From assembly GCF_900110225.1 (NCBI RefSeq), contig NZ_FOCW01000002.1:62001-126000 (forward strand): a stretch of 64,000 nt of DNA, read 5' to 3'. Source of the DNA: Allobrachymonas denitrificans DSM 15123 (lineage in GTDB: Bacteria; Pseudomonadota; Gammaproteobacteria; Burkholderiales; Burkholderiaceae_C). Below the pieces are notes generated by a model. It had not been told where the DNA came from and ran no database searches. It saw only the letters and a list, made by a program, of their open reading frames with translations. Numbering within the stretch: the first letter of the stretch is position 1; the number at the start of each line of letters is the position of its first letter. The translations under genes were made by a program, and so were the position numbers. Shown here piece after piece: positions 26,676 to 36,709 of the stretch.

Positions 26676-26728
26676 CCCCAGGGGTTGCCGCTGGATGCAC
26701 CAGTCCGGCAACGCCCGCCACCCTGGGG
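26676..26728 (-). other. Three-tier stem-loop between lexA and the 137-residue gene
   Basis: Nested pairing: CCCCAGGG with CCCTGGGG (outer, 26676-26683/26721-26728), TTGCCG with CGGCAA (26685-26690/26706-26711), and an inner CTGG-TGCAT-CCAG. No T-tract follows. It could end part of the lexA transcript, protect it, or act as a regulatory RNA structure before the next gene. Confidence 0.6.
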
Positions 26729-26759
26729 GCTGATCGGAAAAACGGGTTGGCAGCGTGTG

Positions 26760-27410
26760 CTACATCAGCACGCTGTTGCGGATCAGGCCGACGGCCAGCC
26801 CTTCGATGGCGAAGGGTTCGCCCGGTTGCACCACGATGGTGGGGTAGTCGGGGTTTTCGGCATGCAGTTCGATATGGTCGGACAGGCGCTGGTAGCGCTT
26901 GACCGTGACCTCGTCGCCCACGCGTGCCACCACGATCTGGCCATTGCGCACGTTCTGCGTGCTTTGAACGGCGAGCAGGTCGCCGTCGAGGATGCCGATA
27001 TCGCGCATGGACATGCCCCGCACCTTGAGCAGATAGTCAGGCTTGCTGGCGAACAGCGAGGGGGCGACATGGTAGACCGTGTCGACATGCTCCTGCGCCA
27101 GTACCGGCGAGCCTGCCGCCACACGGCCAATCAGCGGCAGGGCCAGCTGGGAAAACGCCTCGAGCGTGCTCTGGCGGGGCTGTTGCACCGGCTGGCGCAG
27201 GCGGATGCCGCGCGAGGTGCCGCTGACCAGTTCGATCACGCCCTTGCGGGCCAGCGCCTGCAGGTGTTCTTCCGCCGCATTGGCGGAGCGGAAGCCCAGT
27301 TCTGCGGCGATTTCGGCACGTGTGGGCGGAGCGCCCGTCTGGGCGATGGCCTGCTGGATGAGTTCCAGGATCTGTTGTTGGCGTGCGGTGAGTTTGACGG
27401 TCGGGTTCAT
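26760..27410 (-). CDS. lexA: SOS repressor LexA
   Basis: Repressor of the DNA-damage regulon, 216 residues. The N-terminal winged helix has [20 protein letters not shown] as the recognition region. Self-cleavage elements are complete: the Ala99-Gly100 bond in GRVAAGSP, catalytic Ser134 in RGMSMRD, and Lys171 in VTVKRY. RecA filaments trigger cleavage. ATG at 27410. Two LexA-type boxes lie 51-85 bases upstream, so autoregulation is expected. The divergent asparaginase gene shares this region. Confidence 0.97.
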   Translation of the reverse strand: MNPTVKLTARQQQILELIQQAIAQTGAPPTRAEIAAELGFRSANAAEEHLQALARKGVIELVSGTSRGIRLRQPVQQPRQSTLEAFSQLALPLIGRVAAGSPVLAQEHVDTVYHVAPSLFASKPDYLLKVRGMSMRDIGILDGDLLAVQSTQNVRNGQIVVARVGDEVTVKRYQRLSDHIELHAENPDYPTIVVQPGEPFAIEGLAVGLIRNSVLM

Positions 27411-27460
27411 GATCTACACTGCCGGAATCGAAGAAAAAGGGAGCTGGTTGTGCATCCATA

Positions 27461-27476
27461 CTGTTTGCGTATCCAG
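27461..27476. promoter_or_regulatory. LexA-type box 1
   Basis: CTGT-N8-CCAG, one base away from the LexA consensus CTGT-N8-ACAG. It is one of a tandem pair in the lexA/asparaginase intergenic region, so it should repress lexA itself. Confidence 0.75.
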
Positions 27477-27479
27477 TGA

Positions 27480-27495
27480 CTGTATTTTTAACCAG
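27480..27495. promoter_or_regulatory. LexA-type box 2
   Basis: CTGT-N8-CCAG with an A/T-rich centre (ATTTTTAA), three bases after box 1. The better match of the two to the A/T-rich spacer of known SOS boxes. It ends 34 bases before the asparaginase ATG. Confidence 0.8.
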
Positions 27496-27529
27496 TTTTT
27501 TCGGATTTGCAAGCAAGGGCGCAGCGGCT

Positions 27530-28558
27530 ATGAAAAAAATCGTGGTTTTGGCGACAGGGGGCACCATTGCGGGCGCCTCTGCCAGCGTGGGAGATGGCGT
27601 GGCCTACCGGGCAGGCGAGGTGCCGGTGTCCAGCCTGCTGGCGCAGGTGCCCGGGCTGGAACAACTGCTGGGTAGCTGCACTCTGGTGGCAGAGCAGGTG
27701 GCCCAGGTCAACAGCAAGGACATGGATTACGGCCTGTGGCAGGCGCTGGCATTGCGCTGTGTGCACTGGATGGCGCAGGATGACGTATCCGGCCTTGTCA
27801 TCACCCACGGCACGGACACCCTGGAAGAGACAGCCTGGTTCCTGCAACGGATGCTTGACGTGGCTCCGCTCGCACAGGTGCTGACCACGGCCCAGGCGCG
27901 CAAGCCGGTGGTGCTGTCGAGTGCCATGCGGCCGTCGACGGCGCGCCTGTCCGACGGGCCGCAGAACCTCGCGGATGCCGTTTCGGTGCTGCAGGACGCG
28001 CGAGCCAGCGGCGTGCTGGCGGTGGCTGCAGGCCATGTGCATGCCGCACGTGCGGTGCACAAGGTGCAGCCATACCGGGTGGATGCTTTCTCGAGCGGGG
28101 ATGCCGGCCTGCTGGCCCATGTGGAAGAAGGGCGTGTGCGCTGGCTGCGTGATCCGGCCATGGCCAGCGAGCAGGACGTGCTGGCCACAGCGCAAAGCGC
28201 GAAGACCTTGTGGGATTGCATGGGGAACCCGGAAGCCGCCTGGCCGTGGGTGGAAGTGCTTGTCAGCCATGCCGGCGCAGATGGCCGCAGCCTGCGTGCC
28301 TGTCTGCAGGCGGGGGTGCAGGGGGTGGTGCTGGCCGGCAGCGGCAATGCCACGCTGCATACCGGAATCGAAGCCGCGGCTTCCACATTGATGCAACAGG
28401 GCGTACCTGTCTGGCGCACCAGCCGTTGCCTGGAGGGCAGCGCGGTAGCGGGCGCGGAATCTGTCGTGCCTCTGGCGATGTGTGGCGGGCAGGTACTGCG
28501 CCCGATGCAGGCCAGGACGGAAATGGTGCTGCAGGTGCTGGCGGGCGTCCGGCCCTGA
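27530..28558 (+). CDS. L-asparaginase
   Basis: Hydrolyses asparagine to aspartate and ammonia. 342 residues from the ATG at 27530. The N-terminus MKKIVVLATGGTIAG carries the first catalytic Thr (12), and ITHGTDTLEETAWFL carries the second Thr-Asp pair. No signal peptide precedes the first motif, so it is probably cytoplasmic. An upstream in-frame GTG at 27476 lies inside the LexA boxes and is rejected. The ribosome binding site is weak. The gene runs divergently from lexA and its only upstream region contains the two LexA boxes, so it may be co-repressed. Type I and type II cannot be separated by eye. Confidence 0.88.
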   Translation: MKKIVVLATGGTIAGASASVGDGVAYRAGEVPVSSLLAQVPGLEQLLGSCTLVAEQVAQVNSKDMDYGLWQALALRCVHWMAQDDVSGLVITHGTDTLEETAWFLQRMLDVAPLAQVLTTAQARKPVVLSSAMRPSTARLSDGPQNLADAVSVLQDARASGVLAVAAGHVHAARAVHKVQPYRVDAFSSGDAGLLAHVEEGRVRWLRDPAMASEQDVLATAQSAKTLWDCMGNPEAAWPWVEVLVSHAGADGRSLRACLQAGVQGVVLAGSGNATLHTGIEAAASTLMQQGVPVWRTSRCLEGSAVAGAESVVPLAMCGGQVLRPMQARTEMVLQVLAGVRP

Positions 28559-28590
28559 GAGCCAGCGACCAGAGTGGTCGTCAGACGCTG

Positions 28591-28621
28591 AAAAAACACA
28601 GGGCGCCACACGGGCGCCCTG
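28591..28621 (-). terminator. Intrinsic terminator of adk
   Basis: Nine-bp stem CAGGGCGCC/GGCGCCCTG with a five-base loop, followed on the minus strand by TGTTTTTT. It lies 38 bases after the adk stop, in the gap where asparaginase and adk converge. Confidence 0.85.
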
Positions 28622-28659
28622 CATGTCTGCCCCGCAGGGGGCAGGAGGGGGAGACTGGA

Positions 28660-29659
<1,000 letters not shown>

Positions 29660-31150
29660 TCAGCCGAACTGCTTCAGCTTGCTCACCTCGCGCGACATGG
29701 CCACCTTGCCTTCAGCCAGCATGGCGCGGTGCTTGTCCAGCTTGTCCAGGTCGTACAGATAGTTGACCATCAGCCCGTAGGACTGACGGCTGCCCTTGGC
29801 AGAGGGGTCGGCGCCCCAGTGGATGTGCTCCAGCCGTGCACCGTTGCCCAGGTGAAAGCGCGCCACGGCATCGAGCGGGCGGCCGCTGTCGTCCAGGCTG
29901 CCCAGATACATGGCGGCGGCACCGCGCAGCATCTGCTGCGGCAGCGCATCGTTGTCGCGCGGCTGGGCCGGGTCCAGCGTGTCGGGCCAGCCGGTGTTCC
30001 AGGCGTCCTCGTCCAGGGTGTCGTCCACGCGGTATTGCGCGCGTGTCTTGGCCGGCAGCGCGGCAGCCACGTCGGCGGCATGTTTGGCCAGCCACTTGCG
30101 GAAGCCGGGGATGGGCGACAGGGTCGCGAAGTTTTTGATCTGGGGCAGCTCCTGCTGCAGGGCTTCCACCACGCGCTTGATCAGCGAGTCGCCAAAGCCG
30201 ACGCCGCGCAAGCCCGTCTGCGTATTGCTGATGGAGTAGAAGATGGCGGTGTTGGCCTTTTTCAGGTCGGCGTCGCTGGCGGTCACGTCCAGCAGTGGCA
30301 CCATGCTGTCGGCAATGGCGCGCGTGAGCGCCACTTCGACGAAGATCAGCGGCTCGTTCGGCAGGCGCGGATGAAAGAAGGCAAAGCAGCGGCGGTCGTG
30401 GTCGAGCCGGTTCTTGGCGTCATCCCAGCTGACGATGTCGTGCACGGCCTCGTACTTGATCAGCTTCTCGATCAGCGAGGCGGGAGAGTCCCAGCTGATG
30501 GTGCGCAGCTCCAGAAAACCGATGTCGAACCAGCCGGTGAACAGGTTCTCCAGCTCGGCGTCCAGCGGCAGCAGGGCGGGCTCCGTCTTGAGCTGCTGCA
30601 GCAGTTCGGTGCGCAGGTCGAGCAGGAAGCGCATGCCGCCGGGCGTGGCGCCCAGGCGCTGCAGCAGGCGGGTGCGCGGGGAATGGAAGGCCTTGCGCAG
30701 CTTGATCTCGGCCTGCGCCTCGTCCTCGGTGCCCAGGGCCGCCTCGTACTGGTCCTTGGCCAGCTTGACCTTCTTGGGATCGGGGGAGAACTGCTCGGTC
30801 ATCAGGCGCCAGGCGTCGGCACGTGCGTCATGATCGGCGGCCTGGTACCAGTCGACGAAAGGCTGGGCGCGCCGTACGCCTTCGACTTCGCTCACCTTGG
30901 TGTCGACCACGGCCTGCAGTTCGGTCAGCAGCTTCTTCAGGCTGCGCGGCGTGAGCGTTTCGGGTTCCTGGCGCAGATAGGTATCCAGCCGTGCATGCGT
31001 GTTGCGCGTGGGGATGCGCGGATCCTTCTGTCCGGTCTGGCGCGGTGCGTTGACCAAGCCGGTCATGCCGATCGAGGCCAGGGCTGGCGGCAGCAGGCGG
31101 GCCAGCTGTTTGCTGAAGGTTCCCCCCATCAGGGACGCGGTTTGGGACAC
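29660..31150 (-). CDS. Malonyl-CoA decarboxylase
   Basis: Converts malonyl-CoA to acetyl-CoA and carbon dioxide. About 496 residues, with both domains of the MLYCD family: a helical N-terminal half and a GNAT-like catalytic half. Conserved blocks: PNEPLIFVEVALTRA, FYSISNTQTGLRGVGFGDSL with the likely catalytic Ser, FATLSPIPGFRKWL, and LEHIHWGADPSAKGSRQSYG with the catalytic His. Start uncertain: GTG at 31150 has GAGG six bases upstream; a GTG at 31162 has none at proper distance; an ATG at 31129 would also be possible. It appears to be a lone gene, without the malonate decarboxylase or transporter genes. Confidence 0.9.
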   Translation of the reverse strand: MSQTASLMGGTFSKQLARLLPPALASIGMTGLVNAPRQTGQKDPRIPTRNTHARLDTYLRQEPETLTPRSLKKLLTELQAVVDTKVSEVEGVRRAQPFVDWYQAADHDARADAWRLMTEQFSPDPKKVKLAKDQYEAALGTEDEAQAEIKLRKAFHSPRTRLLQRLGATPGGMRFLLDLRTELLQQLKTEPALLPLDAELENLFTGWFDIGFLELRTISWDSPASLIEKLIKYEAVHDIVSWDDAKNRLDHDRRCFAFFHPRLPNEPLIFVEVALTRAIADSMVPLLDVTASDADLKKANTAIFYSISNTQTGLRGVGFGDSLIKRVVEALQQELPQIKNFATLSPIPGFRKWLAKHAADVAAALPAKTRAQYRVDDTLDEDAWNTGWPDTLDPAQPRDNDALPQQMLRGAAAMYLGSLDDSGRPLDAVARFHLGNGARLEHIHWGADPSAKGSRQSYGLMVNYLYDLDKLDKHRAMLAEGKVAMSREVSKLKQFG

Positions 31151-31341
31151 GGCTTTCCTCACTTTCCTGATCGATGAAAGTCAAGCGTAGCGGATTTTCG
31201 CGTCATTTGCCGTGAAAAGACGTTGCGATGCAGCAAAAAAACGGTAAATAGGTGTGTGAGACGCTCCGGCGCCCACGCCTGCGGCCCGCCAGATACGGTT
31301 CGGCGGGAGCGGCATTGCGCGGGCTGCGCGGCGGGAAGGAA

Positions 31342-32124
31342 TCAGTCCAGCGGCTTGCGCACGAACACCAGATCCCAGACGCCATGGCCCAGGCGCAGGC
31401 CGCGGTTCTCGAACTTGGTGAGGGGGCGGTAGTGCGGTTTGTCGGCGTAGCCATGTGCGTGCGGGCTGCTATTGCCCAGCAGGATTTCGCCCTGCAGCAC
31501 TTCCAGCATCTGCTCGGCATAGGGTTGCCAGTCGGTGGCGCAGTGGATGTAGCCGCCGGGCACCAGATGCTCGGCCAGCTTGCGTACCAGCGGCGGCTGG
31601 ATCAGGCGGCGCTTGTGGTGGCGTTTCTTGTGCCAGGGATCGGGGAAGAAGATGTGGATGCCGTTCAGGCTGCCGTGCGGCAGCATGTTGTCCAGCACTT
31701 CCACGGCATCGTGGGCGCAGATGCGGATATTGGTCAGACCCTGTTCGCCGATGCGCTTGAGCAGCGCGCCCACACCGGGCTCGTGCACTTCGCAGCAGAG
31801 GAAGTTGGTCTCAGGCATGACGCCGGCGATGTGGGCGGTGGCCTCCCCCATGCCGAAGCCGATTTCCAGCACCGTGGGTGCTTCGCGGCCGAAGGTGGCG
31901 GGCAGGTTCAGCGCTTCGGGGACGTAAGGCACCAGGAACTGGTCACCCCATTGCTCGTAGGCCTTGGCCTGCCCGGTGGTGACGCGGCCGGCGCGGCGCA
32001 CGAAGCTGCGGATGGCGCGCGGATGGGCAACGTCGGCAGGGGCTCCGGATGCGGGTTGTGCGTCTGCGGCCGCAGCAGCGGGTTCGGAGGATTCAGGCAG
32101 GGAGGACGGGTCAGGCAGGCTCAT
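31342..32124 (-). CDS. trmB: tRNA (guanine-N7)-methyltransferase
   Basis: Methylates N7 of G46 in tRNA using S-adenosylmethionine. 260 residues from the ATG at 32124; an upstream in-frame ATG at 32187 would add 21 residues. SAM loop [11 protein letters not shown], the signature [15 protein letters not shown], and the C-terminal [17 protein letters not shown]. The first 35 residues are Ala/Pro/Ser-rich and poorly conserved, as often seen in this family in Burkholderiales. The gene is 183 bases downstream of the small acidic-tailed gene on the same strand, separated by its terminator. Confidence 0.94.
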   Translation of the reverse strand: MSLPDPSSLPESSEPAAAAADAQPASGAPADVAHPRAIRSFVRRAGRVTTGQAKAYEQWGDQFLVPYVPEALNLPATFGREAPTVLEIGFGMGEATAHIAGVMPETNFLCCEVHEPGVGALLKRIGEQGLTNIRICAHDAVEVLDNMLPHGSLNGIHIFFPDPWHKKRHHKRRLIQPPLVRKLAEHLVPGGYIHCATDWQPYAEQMLEVLQGEILLGNSSPHAHGYADKPHYRPLTKFENRGLRLGHGVWDLVFVRKPLD

Positions 32125-32253
32125 AGGCGGGATGGTACCGCAAGCGGCCTGCGCTGCTGCGTGCTGGCGGGAGCGGATAGGGGCCATCCTGCAAAAAAAT
32201 CTCTGACCTTGCCTGTGAGAGGGGTTGTGCAGGTGCGGGAAAGCATCAGGCGC

Positions 32254-32289
32254 AAAAAAACCGCGCCAGCGGATGCCTGCGGCGCGGTT
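32254..32289 (-). terminator. Intrinsic terminator of the acidic-tailed gene
   Basis: Nine-bp stem AACCGCGCC/GGCGCGGTT around a 13-base loop, followed on the minus strand by seven T residues. It sits 19 bases after the stop of the 85-residue gene. Confidence 0.9.
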
Positions 32290-32307
32290 GGCAGGAAGAG
32301 CGCGTGC

Positions 32308-32565
32308 TCAGTTCTCGTCTTCTTCGTCTTCCTCATCTTCGTCGTCGTCCATGTCGGCGGCGAAGTCATTCGGCAGGGGCTGCTCCTGCAGCTGCTCGAT
32401 CAGGGTCTGGCGGTACAGGGCCAGGCGTTCGGCCTGGTGCACGATTTCCTCGGCGTCGGCGTCAGACAGGTCGGCCACCAGCAGCTCGGGCTGGGTGGAC
32501 AGGATGAGTTCGATGTAGTGATCGGCCAGTTCGGCCGCAGCCAGGGTGGTGGAAGAATGGTCCAT
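32308..32565 (-). CDS. Small protein with acidic C-terminal tail, unknown function
   Basis: 85 residues from the ATG at 32565, which has a strong AAGGAG site; upstream open frame is ignored. The body is helical (LAAAELADHYIELILSTQPE, then ADAEEIVHQAERLALYRQTL). The last 15 residues are almost all Asp and Glu (DMDDDEDEEDEEDEN). It has its own terminator. Such tails mimic nucleic acid or bind basic proteins and metals, but no function is established. It resembles short conserved hypothetical proteins of Burkholderiales by general feel only. Confidence 0.8.
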   Translation of the reverse strand: MDHSSTTLAAAELADHYIELILSTQPELLVADLSDADAEEIVHQAERLALYRQTLIEQLQEQPLPNDFAADMDDDEDEEDEEDEN

Positions 32566-32800
32566 GGTGCGCTCCTTGCAGTGACGGTCGTCGGAAATCG
32601 CAGGCCGGGTGGCGTGCAGGAGATACCGTAGCAAGGCTGCATGACTGTGCCGTGAAAGCGCTGCACTGGAGCAGGCAGCAGGGGAGAACCTTGCAAACGA
32701 CACGAACATGGTGCCTCCAGGGTTGCGGAACCAGGCGTCGCAGCAGGGCACTTGCGCAGGGCCGCTGGGGTGCGAGTCCAGGGGCCCGTTTCAAGGCGGG

Positions 32801-33715
32801 TCAGCCGAATTGCATTTTCCAGGGCAGTATCCACTGGCGGAGCGCCGCTTCGGGGGAGGCGGCCGACACAGCGGGTAATCCCAGGGCGACTGCAGCGGCC
32901 TGCAAGTTGGCGACGCATTGTGCTGCGCCCCCTTCCGGCAAGGGCTCGGCGGCATTCTGCTTGGACAGCTTTTCGCCATTGGCTCCCAGCACCAGCGTGG
33001 TATGCAGATAGCGCGGCGTGGGCAGGCCGAGGGCACGCTGCAGCACGATCTGGCGTGCGGTGTTGTCGGTCAGGTCCTCGCCGCGCACCACGTCGGTGAT
33101 GCCTTGCGCTGCATCGTCCACCACGACGGCCAACTGGTAGGCCCACAGGCCGTCCGCGCGGCGCAACACGAAGTCGCCCACGGCTTCGGCCACGCGCTGG
33201 CTTTGCGGGCCCAGGCGGCGATCCTGCCAGTGCGTGAGGGCACCGGCGGGCAGACCGTCCCGCTGCAGGCAGGCGGCGACATGCAGACGCCAGGCGCGCG
33301 CCTCGCGACCATGCAGGCCACCGTTTTCCGGGCGGCAGGTGCCGGGGTAGACCAGTTCGCCGTGACGCTGCTGGCCTTGCCCCTGCGTTGCCAGTACCTG
33401 CGCGATTTCCTTGCGCGAGCAGGCACAGGGGTAGGCCAGTCCGGCAGCCAGCAGCTGGTCCAGCGCCTGCTGGTACAGGGCATCTCGTTCCGATTGCAGG
33501 ACGGGCGGTACATCGGGCACCAGGCCGTGCGCGTGCAGTTGCGCGAGGATGGTGTGGGTCGCCTCCGGGCTGCAACGGGGCTTGTCGACATCCTCGATGC
33601 GTACCAGCCAGCGCCCCTCATGGGCGCGTGCGTCCAGCCAGCTGGCCAGTGCGGCGACCAGCGAGCCCGCGTGCAGCGGGCCGGTGGGGGAGGGGGCGAA
33701 ACGGCCGACGTACAT
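32801..33715 (-). CDS. gluQ: Glutamyl-Q tRNA(Asp) synthetase
   Basis: Attaches glutamate to queuosine in the anticodon of tRNA-Asp. 304 residues, the short GluRS-like form without an anticodon-binding domain. The N-terminus [18 protein letters not shown] holds the HIGH-equivalent [15 protein letters not shown] holds the KMSKS equivalent. A zinc site is suggested by CACS and GTCR. The ATG at 33715 gives exactly the family N-terminus; the frame stays open far upstream through the LysR gene, which is coincidence. The LysR gene is 32 bases upstream on the same strand. Confidence 0.95.
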   Translation of the reverse strand: MYVGRFAPSPTGPLHAGSLVAALASWLDARAHEGRWLVRIEDVDKPRCSPEATHTILAQLHAHGLVPDVPPVLQSERDALYQQALDQLLAAGLAYPCACSRKEIAQVLATQGQGQQRHGELVYPGTCRPENGGLHGREARAWRLHVAACLQRDGLPAGALTHWQDRRLGPQSQRVAEAVGDFVLRRADGLWAYQLAVVVDDAAQGITDVVRGEDLTDNTARQIVLQRALGLPTPRYLHTTLVLGANGEKLSKQNAAEPLPEGGAAQCVANLQAAAVALGLPAVSAASPEAALRQWILPWKMQFG

Positions 33716-33747
33716 GGGGCAGCAGTGTAGCGAAACGGAAGGGGCAC

Positions 33748-34731
33748 CTACTCGGCAACCTGACGCGCAGGCAGTCCCGCTTCCAGTGCGCGTCCTTGCA
33801 GCAGCGCCTGACGTGTGACCGGACTTTGCAGCTGCTCCAGCCACCATTGCAGTGCCCGCCCTTGCTGCTGCTTGCCGCGATGCCAGGCGTAGTGGCTGTC
33901 GAAATGCGTGTCGAGCCCGGGCTGGGCCAGCGTCTTCTGCAGCAGTCGGCCGCTCTGCAAGTGCGCCTGCACGCGTGTCACGGGCACGTAGCCCACACCC
34001 AGGCCACGCACCTGCGCCTCGATCTTGGCGCCCATGTCGGGCACGGTCAGCACGTCCTGGCCGGTGATCAGACCGACGGTGCGGCTGTTGCTGCGGTGCA
34101 CGGTATCGGCGACGGCCACGGCGCGGTAGGGTTGCATGTCCTGCGGTGTCAGCGGTGTCTCGACGGCGGCAAGCGGGTGGTGCGGCGCCACTGCGTAGAT
34201 GAAGTCGATGTGGCCCAGCGGCCGGTGTTCGATCAGCCGGTCGGTCCAGCCGCTGTCGATCAGCACGCCCAGCGCCAGGTCGGCCTGGCCGCTGGTGAGT
34301 GTTTCGAGCGTGCCGGTCATGACCTCGGAGCGCACTTTCAGGCGGGTGGGAGCGCCTAGCGCGTAAAAGGCTTCGCACAGCTCGAACACGGTGCCCATGT
34401 TCAGCAGGTCTTCGATCACGATCGTGAACTGCGGCTCCCAGCCGGTGGCGACGCGCTGCACGCGGTGCGCGATACGGTCCACTTCCGACAGCAGCAGCCG
34501 GCTTTGGTGCAGCAATTCGCAGGCGGCAGCGGTGGGGCGGGCCTGGCGGCCCTGGCGGTCGAACAGCAGCACGTCGAGTGCCTCTTCCATTTGGCGGATG
34601 CGGTAGCTGAGCGCGCTGGGCACCAGATTCAGCGCACGGGCGGCCGCGGCAAAACTGCCGTGCGCGGCCACGGCCTGCAGCATGCGCAGGTTGGCTGGGC
34701 TGAGGCTGTCCTGAATGGCTGACTGCGGCAT
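33748..34731 (-). CDS. LysR family transcriptional regulator
   Basis: DNA-binding regulator of 327 residues. N-terminal helix-turn-helix ([20 protein letters not shown], then [20 protein letters not shown]) and a C-terminal periplasmic-binding-protein-like effector domain. ATG at 34731. It runs divergently from the pirin-DoxX-flavodoxin genes with 118 bases between starts, the classical LysR layout, so those three genes are its likely targets. The inducer is unknown; an electrophile or quinone would fit the target set. Confidence 0.93.
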   Translation of the reverse strand: MPQSAIQDSLSPANLRMLQAVAAHGSFAAAARALNLVPSALSYRIRQMEEALDVLLFDRQGRQARPTAAACELLHQSRLLLSEVDRIAHRVQRVATGWEPQFTIVIEDLLNMGTVFELCEAFYALGAPTRLKVRSEVMTGTLETLTSGQADLALGVLIDSGWTDRLIEHRPLGHIDFIYAVAPHHPLAAVETPLTPQDMQPYRAVAVADTVHRSNSRTVGLITGQDVLTVPDMGAKIEAQVRGLGVGYVPVTRVQAHLQSGRLLQKTLAQPGLDTHFDSHYAWHRGKQQQGRALQWWLEQLQSPVTRQALLQGRALEAGLPARQVAE

Positions 34732-34849
34732 GGTTCAAAAAATTTGATTAATGACGTGAATATGATGCGCTGTTTTTTGACCTTGCGCAACCTACAGTAG
34801 AGGCATTGGCAGGCCACGGTGGCCTGCCGCCCTGATTCAGGAGAAGACC
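34732..34849. promoter_or_regulatory. Divergent promoter region between LysR gene and pirin gene
   Basis: 118 bases with an A/T-rich patch next to the LysR start (about 34735-34765) and TACAGT at about 34793-34798 as a possible -10 for the pirin gene. A LysR-type T-N11-A site should be here, but several candidates exist and none stands out. Confidence 0.4.
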
Positions 34850-35557
34850 ATGCTCACCATCCGACGTGCCCATGAACGGGGCCATGCCCAACACGGCTGG
34901 CTCGACAGCTGGCACCTGTTTTCCTTTGCCGAATACTACGACCCGCGCTGGATGGGTTGGGGTAATCTGCGCGTGATCAACGAAGACCGCATTGATCCCG
35001 GCACCGGCTTCGGTCGCCACGGCCACCGCGACATGGAAATCGTGAGCTATGTGCTGGAAGGTGCGCTGACGCACGCCGACAGCATGGGCAACACCACGAC
35101 CATCCTGCCGGGCCAGATCCAGCGCATGACGGCCGGCACCGGCGTGCTGCACAGCGAACAGAACGCCAACCGCGAAGGCCAGACGCACTTCCTGCAGATC
35201 TGGATCGAGCCTGCCGCGCAGCAACTGCCACCCGGTTACGCCCAGCGTGACACCGGCCTGGAAGCAGCGCGTGGCCAGTTGAAGCTGCTGGCGGCGCCGG
35301 CCTCCCAAGATTTGCCGGAGGTGATGCCGCTGCACGCCGACGCAGCCATCTACGCCGGCCTGCTGGACGGCGCCGACACCGCAGAACTCACGCTGGCCGA
35401 GGGCCGCAAGGCCGCCGTTTTCGTGGCACGTGGCTCGCTGCAGGTCAATGGCCAGCAGCTGCATGCCGGCGACACCGCTTTCCTGGCCGACGAAGCCCAA
35501 CTGCAACTCGATGGCGCAAGCGCTGCCGAAGTGCTGGTTTTCGATCTGGCTGCCTGA
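34850..35557 (+). CDS. Pirin family bicupin protein
   Basis: Bicupin of 235 residues resembling YhhW, which has quercetin 2,3-dioxygenase activity. The first cupin carries the metal ligands in GFGRHGHRDMEIVSYVLEGA and LHSEQN; the second is degenerate, as usual in pirins. ATG at 34850 after CAGGAGAAGACC. It is the first gene of a likely three-gene operon with a DoxX protein and a flavodoxin-like protein, facing the LysR gene. Role in stress or aromatic-compound response is inferred from the company it keeps. Confidence 0.93.
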   Translation: MLTIRRAHERGHAQHGWLDSWHLFSFAEYYDPRWMGWGNLRVINEDRIDPGTGFGRHGHRDMEIVSYVLEGALTHADSMGNTTTILPGQIQRMTAGTGVLHSEQNANREGQTHFLQIWIEPAAQQLPPGYAQRDTGLEAARGQLKLLAAPASQDLPEVMPLHADAAIYAGLLDGADTAELTLAEGRKAAVFVARGSLQVNGQQLHAGDTAFLADEAQLQLDGASAAEVLVFDLAA

Positions 35558-35595
35558 TTTTTTCTTTACTTTTTACTTTCTCAAGGACTTTCACC

Positions 35596-36042
35596 ATGAC
35601 TACCACCACCCTGAACGCACCCGTCGTTACCGCCACCCCCACCGGCATCCAGAGCTCGCTCGCACTGGCAGGCCGCCTGCTGCTGGCCTCGCTGTTTCTG
35701 CCCGCAGGCATCAGCAAGCTGACCGGCTTTGCCGGCACCGTGGGCTATATCCAGTCGGTTGGCCTGCCTTTCCCGGAGCTGGCTGCGGCTGTGGCGGCCA
35801 TCGTCGAAATCCTGGGCGCGCTGGCGCTGATCGTGGGTTACCGCACCCGCATCGCCGCACTGGTGCTGGGCGTGTTCACGCTGGCTGCCAGCTTCTTCTT
35901 CCACGCCTACTGGGCCGCTCCGGCGGACGCGCAGATGATGCAGCAACTGCTGTTCAACAAGAACATCGCCGTGACCGGTGGCCTGTTCGTGCTGGCTGCC
36001 CTGGGCGCCGGTTGCCTGAGCCTGGATGCCCGCCGCGCATAA
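35596..36042 (+). CDS. DoxX family membrane protein
   Basis: Four-helix inner-membrane protein of 148 residues. Typical DoxX segments: LALAGRLLLASLFLPAGISK, a GFAGTVGYIQSVGLPFPEL loop, and a second pair of helices beginning AALVLGVFTLAASFFFHAYW. DoxX-like proteins are linked to quinone or thiosulfate redox chemistry, but most members are uncharacterised. ATG at 35596 after AAGGACTTTCACC. It is followed by a hairpin, so transcription may drop before the next gene. Confidence 0.9.
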   Translation: MTTTTLNAPVVTATPTGIQSSLALAGRLLLASLFLPAGISKLTGFAGTVGYIQSVGLPFPELAAAVAAIVEILGALALIVGYRTRIAALVLGVFTLAASFFFHAYWAAPADAQMMQQLLFNKNIAVTGGLFVLAALGAGCLSLDARRA

Positions 36043-36060
36043 GCTCTGCTTCCCGCTACA

Positions 36061-36102
36061 AAGGCCTGATGGCTCCCCTTTGAAAGAGGGCCGTCAGGCC
36101 TT
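36061..36102 (+). terminator. Hairpin after the DoxX gene
   Basis: Thirteen-base arms AAGGCCTGATGGC/GCCGTCAGGCCTT pair with one T-G pair around a 16-base loop. No real T-tract follows. It may partly terminate transcription between the DoxX and flavodoxin genes. Confidence 0.6.
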
Positions 36103-36145
36103 CACGCATTCTTGCTATGCTTCCGGTTGATCAGGAGCAAAAAAC

Positions 36146-36709
36146 ATGAATCACCCGAACGTTGTTGTTGTCTACCATTCCGGCTACGGCCATACCCAGC
36201 GCATGGCCCATGCCGTGGCCGATGGCGCCCAGGCGCGCGTCATCACCATCGATGCCGACGGCAACCTGCCGCCGCCCGCGTGGGAAGAGCTGAACCAGGC
36301 CGATGCCATCATCTTCGGCGCGCCCACCTACATGGGCGGCCCGAGCTGGCAGTTCAAGAAGTTTGCCGATGCCACCTCCAAGCAGTGGTTTGCCGGCGTG
36401 TGGAAAGACAAGCTGTTCGGCGGCTTCACCAACAGCGCCACCATGAACGGCGACAAGGGCGAAACCATCGGCTACTTCATGACGCTGGCCGCGCAGCACG
36501 GCGGCCTGTGGGTGAGCCTGGGCATCATGCCCTCCAACAGCAAGGCCGCTGGCCGCAACGATCCCAACTACGTCGGCGGCTATGCCGGCGCGCTGGCCAC
36601 CACGCCCTCGGATGCGGGCGTGGGCGAGATGGCGCAGGGTGATCTGGACACGGCGCGCCAGTACGGCGAGCGTGTGCTGGCCGCTGCGGTACGCTGGAAA
36701 CAGGCGTAA
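36146..36709 (+). CDS. Flavodoxin-like NAD(P)H:quinone oxidoreductase (WrbA-like)
   Basis: FMN-binding flavodoxin-fold protein of 187 residues. The phosphate loop SGYGHTQRMA and the flavin-contacting GAPTYMGGPSWQFKKF are clear; ATMNGDKGETI and GIMPSNSKAAGRNDPNYVGG complete the fold. Shorter than classical WrbA by about ten residues. Two-electron reduction of quinones is the likely activity. ATG at 36146 follows AGGAGC. It completes the set of redox genes opposite the LysR regulator. Confidence 0.88.
   Translation: MNHPNVVVVYHSGYGHTQRMAHAVADGAQARVITIDADGNLPPPAWEELNQADAIIFGAPTYMGGPSWQFKKFADATSKQWFAGVWKDKLFGGFTNSATMNGDKGETIGYFMTLAAQHGGLWVSLGIMPSNSKAAGRNDPNYVGGYAGALATTPSDAGVGEMAQGDLDTARQYGERVLAAAVRWKQA

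Noticed and set aside
33716-34738. N-terminal extension of gluQ of over 300 codons across the LysR gene
   Set aside because: The LysR gene is clear in another frame, and gluQ has its family-standard start at 33715.
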